Assembly (NCBI RefSeq): GCF_039822205.1
Contig: NZ_JBAGBW010000001.1
Location: 62,001-126,000 of the forward strand
Direction: 5' to 3'
Source: Thermodesulfobium sp. 4217-1
GTDB lineage: Bacteria; Thermodesulfobiota; Thermodesulfobiia; Thermodesulfobiales; Thermodesulfobiaceae
Length of the DNA stretch: 64,000 nucleotides
Shown here: positions 63,801 to 64,000 of the stretch, piece after piece
How positions within the stretch are numbered: position 1 is the first letter of the stretch
Layout: each line of letters starts with the position of its first letter
Notes under the pieces: model-generated
What the model saw: the letters and a program-made list of their open reading frames with translations, nothing else
Database searches by the model: none
Told to the model about the DNA's origin: nothing
Translations under genes and position numbers: made by a program

Positions 63801-64000
63801 ATGTGTGATATGTGCAGTAGAAGATCATTTATTAAAAAGCTTATTTGTAGTTTCGTCGCTTTCAAAGTGCTGTCAATTAGCTCAGAGTCATTTGCAGACT
63901 CTCTGAGCAGCGTATGGGGTCAATGCCCAAAGGGGCTTCAGTATGATCCATATCCAGGTAAGTGCTCAAGATATATAGACACGAACAACGATGGGTATTG
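63801..64000 (+). CDS. Tat-exported cysteine-rich protein, N-terminal part
   Basis: The first 66 codons lie in the window. The protein starts MCDMCSRRSFIKK, giving a SRRSFIKK twin-arginine motif close to the consensus, then a hydrophobic stretch to about residue 33 and a probable cleavage near SFADS. The mature start has CPKGLQYDPYPGKCSRY and then DTNNDGYC at the window edge, a cysteine pattern suited to a cofactor- or metal-binding periplasmic protein folded before export. GAGG lies upstream. The family cannot be settled without the rest. Confidence 0.65.
   Translation, partial: MCDMCSRRSFIKKLICSFVAFKVLSISSESFADSLSSVWGQCPKGLQYDPYPGKCSRYIDTNNDGY

Overview
This is an AT-rich, gene-dense bacterial window from an anaerobic, motile, Gram-negative-type (diderm) organism. 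The diderm call rests on a TamB-like protein, an LptF/G permease, an LptA-like protein and GmhA. Anaerobic life with oxygen defence is suggested by a flavodiiron protein, two nitroreductase-family genes, FeoAB, a molybdopterin oxidoreductase with a polyferredoxin subunit and the edge of a complex I operon. The large SRP RNA with an Alu domain, and FliY in place of plain FliN, are Firmicutes/deep-branching traits. The combination fits a Thermodesulfobium-like sulfur-metabolising organism; this is inference from gene content, not a database match.

Layout. 1-3.3 kb (minus): Mo/W oxidoreductase, four-cluster ferredoxin subunit, nuoB and the first codons of nuoC. 3.5-10.3 kb (plus): queF, a membrane chemoreceptor, nitroreductase, flavodiiron protein, citramalate synthase and a CPBP protease. 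10.4-12.7 kb: a possible small RNA, an RMD1-family protein, a secreted-protein gene broken by an in-frame TAA, and an anchored OB-like protein. 12.8-20.2 kb (plus): TlpA-like lipoprotein, htpX, folE-folP-folK, a bifunctional-nuclease-family protein and tamB. 20.3-22.1 kb (minus): APC permease. 22.2-26.3 kb (plus): SRP RNA, thioesterase, smpB, sppA, two cupins, ribE and an endonuclease III-like glycosylase. 26.3-29.4 kb: EmrAB-type efflux with a promoter/palindrome, then a divergent universal stress protein. 29.9-38.2 kb (minus): alaS, nitroreductase, slipin, NfeD, DUF3084 protein, LptF/G and LptA-like. 38.4-41.0 kb (plus): feo operon with a palindromic operator candidate. 41.0-49.3 kb: comF, metK, two secreted unknowns, a PocR-type chemoreceptor, DsrE-like protein, two molybdopterin-domain proteins and a methyltransferase. 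49.6-50.7 kb: thiM and acylphosphatase. 50.7-58.9 kb (minus): fliK-flgD-flgE-flbD-motA-fliM-fliY flagellar operon. 59.1-62.7 kb (minus): two UGA-containing small genes, a glycosyltransferase and gmhA. 62.8-64 kb (plus): TPR protein and the start of a Tat-signal protein.

The most interesting signal is at 62094-62664. Two overlapping small minus-strand reading frames are each interrupted once by an in-frame TGA, both at codon 32 and both in a C-x-x-TGA context. The surrounding residues align between the two. This is best explained as a tandem pair of selenoproteins with a CxxU redox motif, which ordinary ORF calling splits and hides.

Other points of note are a motA-fliM junction lacking motB and fliL, a secreted protein made of two HdeA-like repeats, a MoeA homologue with eroded substrate-site motifs next to a second molybdopterin-domain protein and a DsrE-like protein, and a DtxR-like palindrome in the feo leader. 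I saw no tRNA, transposase, CRISPR array or origin. The one gene-free stretch slightly over 300 bases (38204-38510) holds the feo promoter and operator candidates; the part before about 38440 shows nothing I can name.
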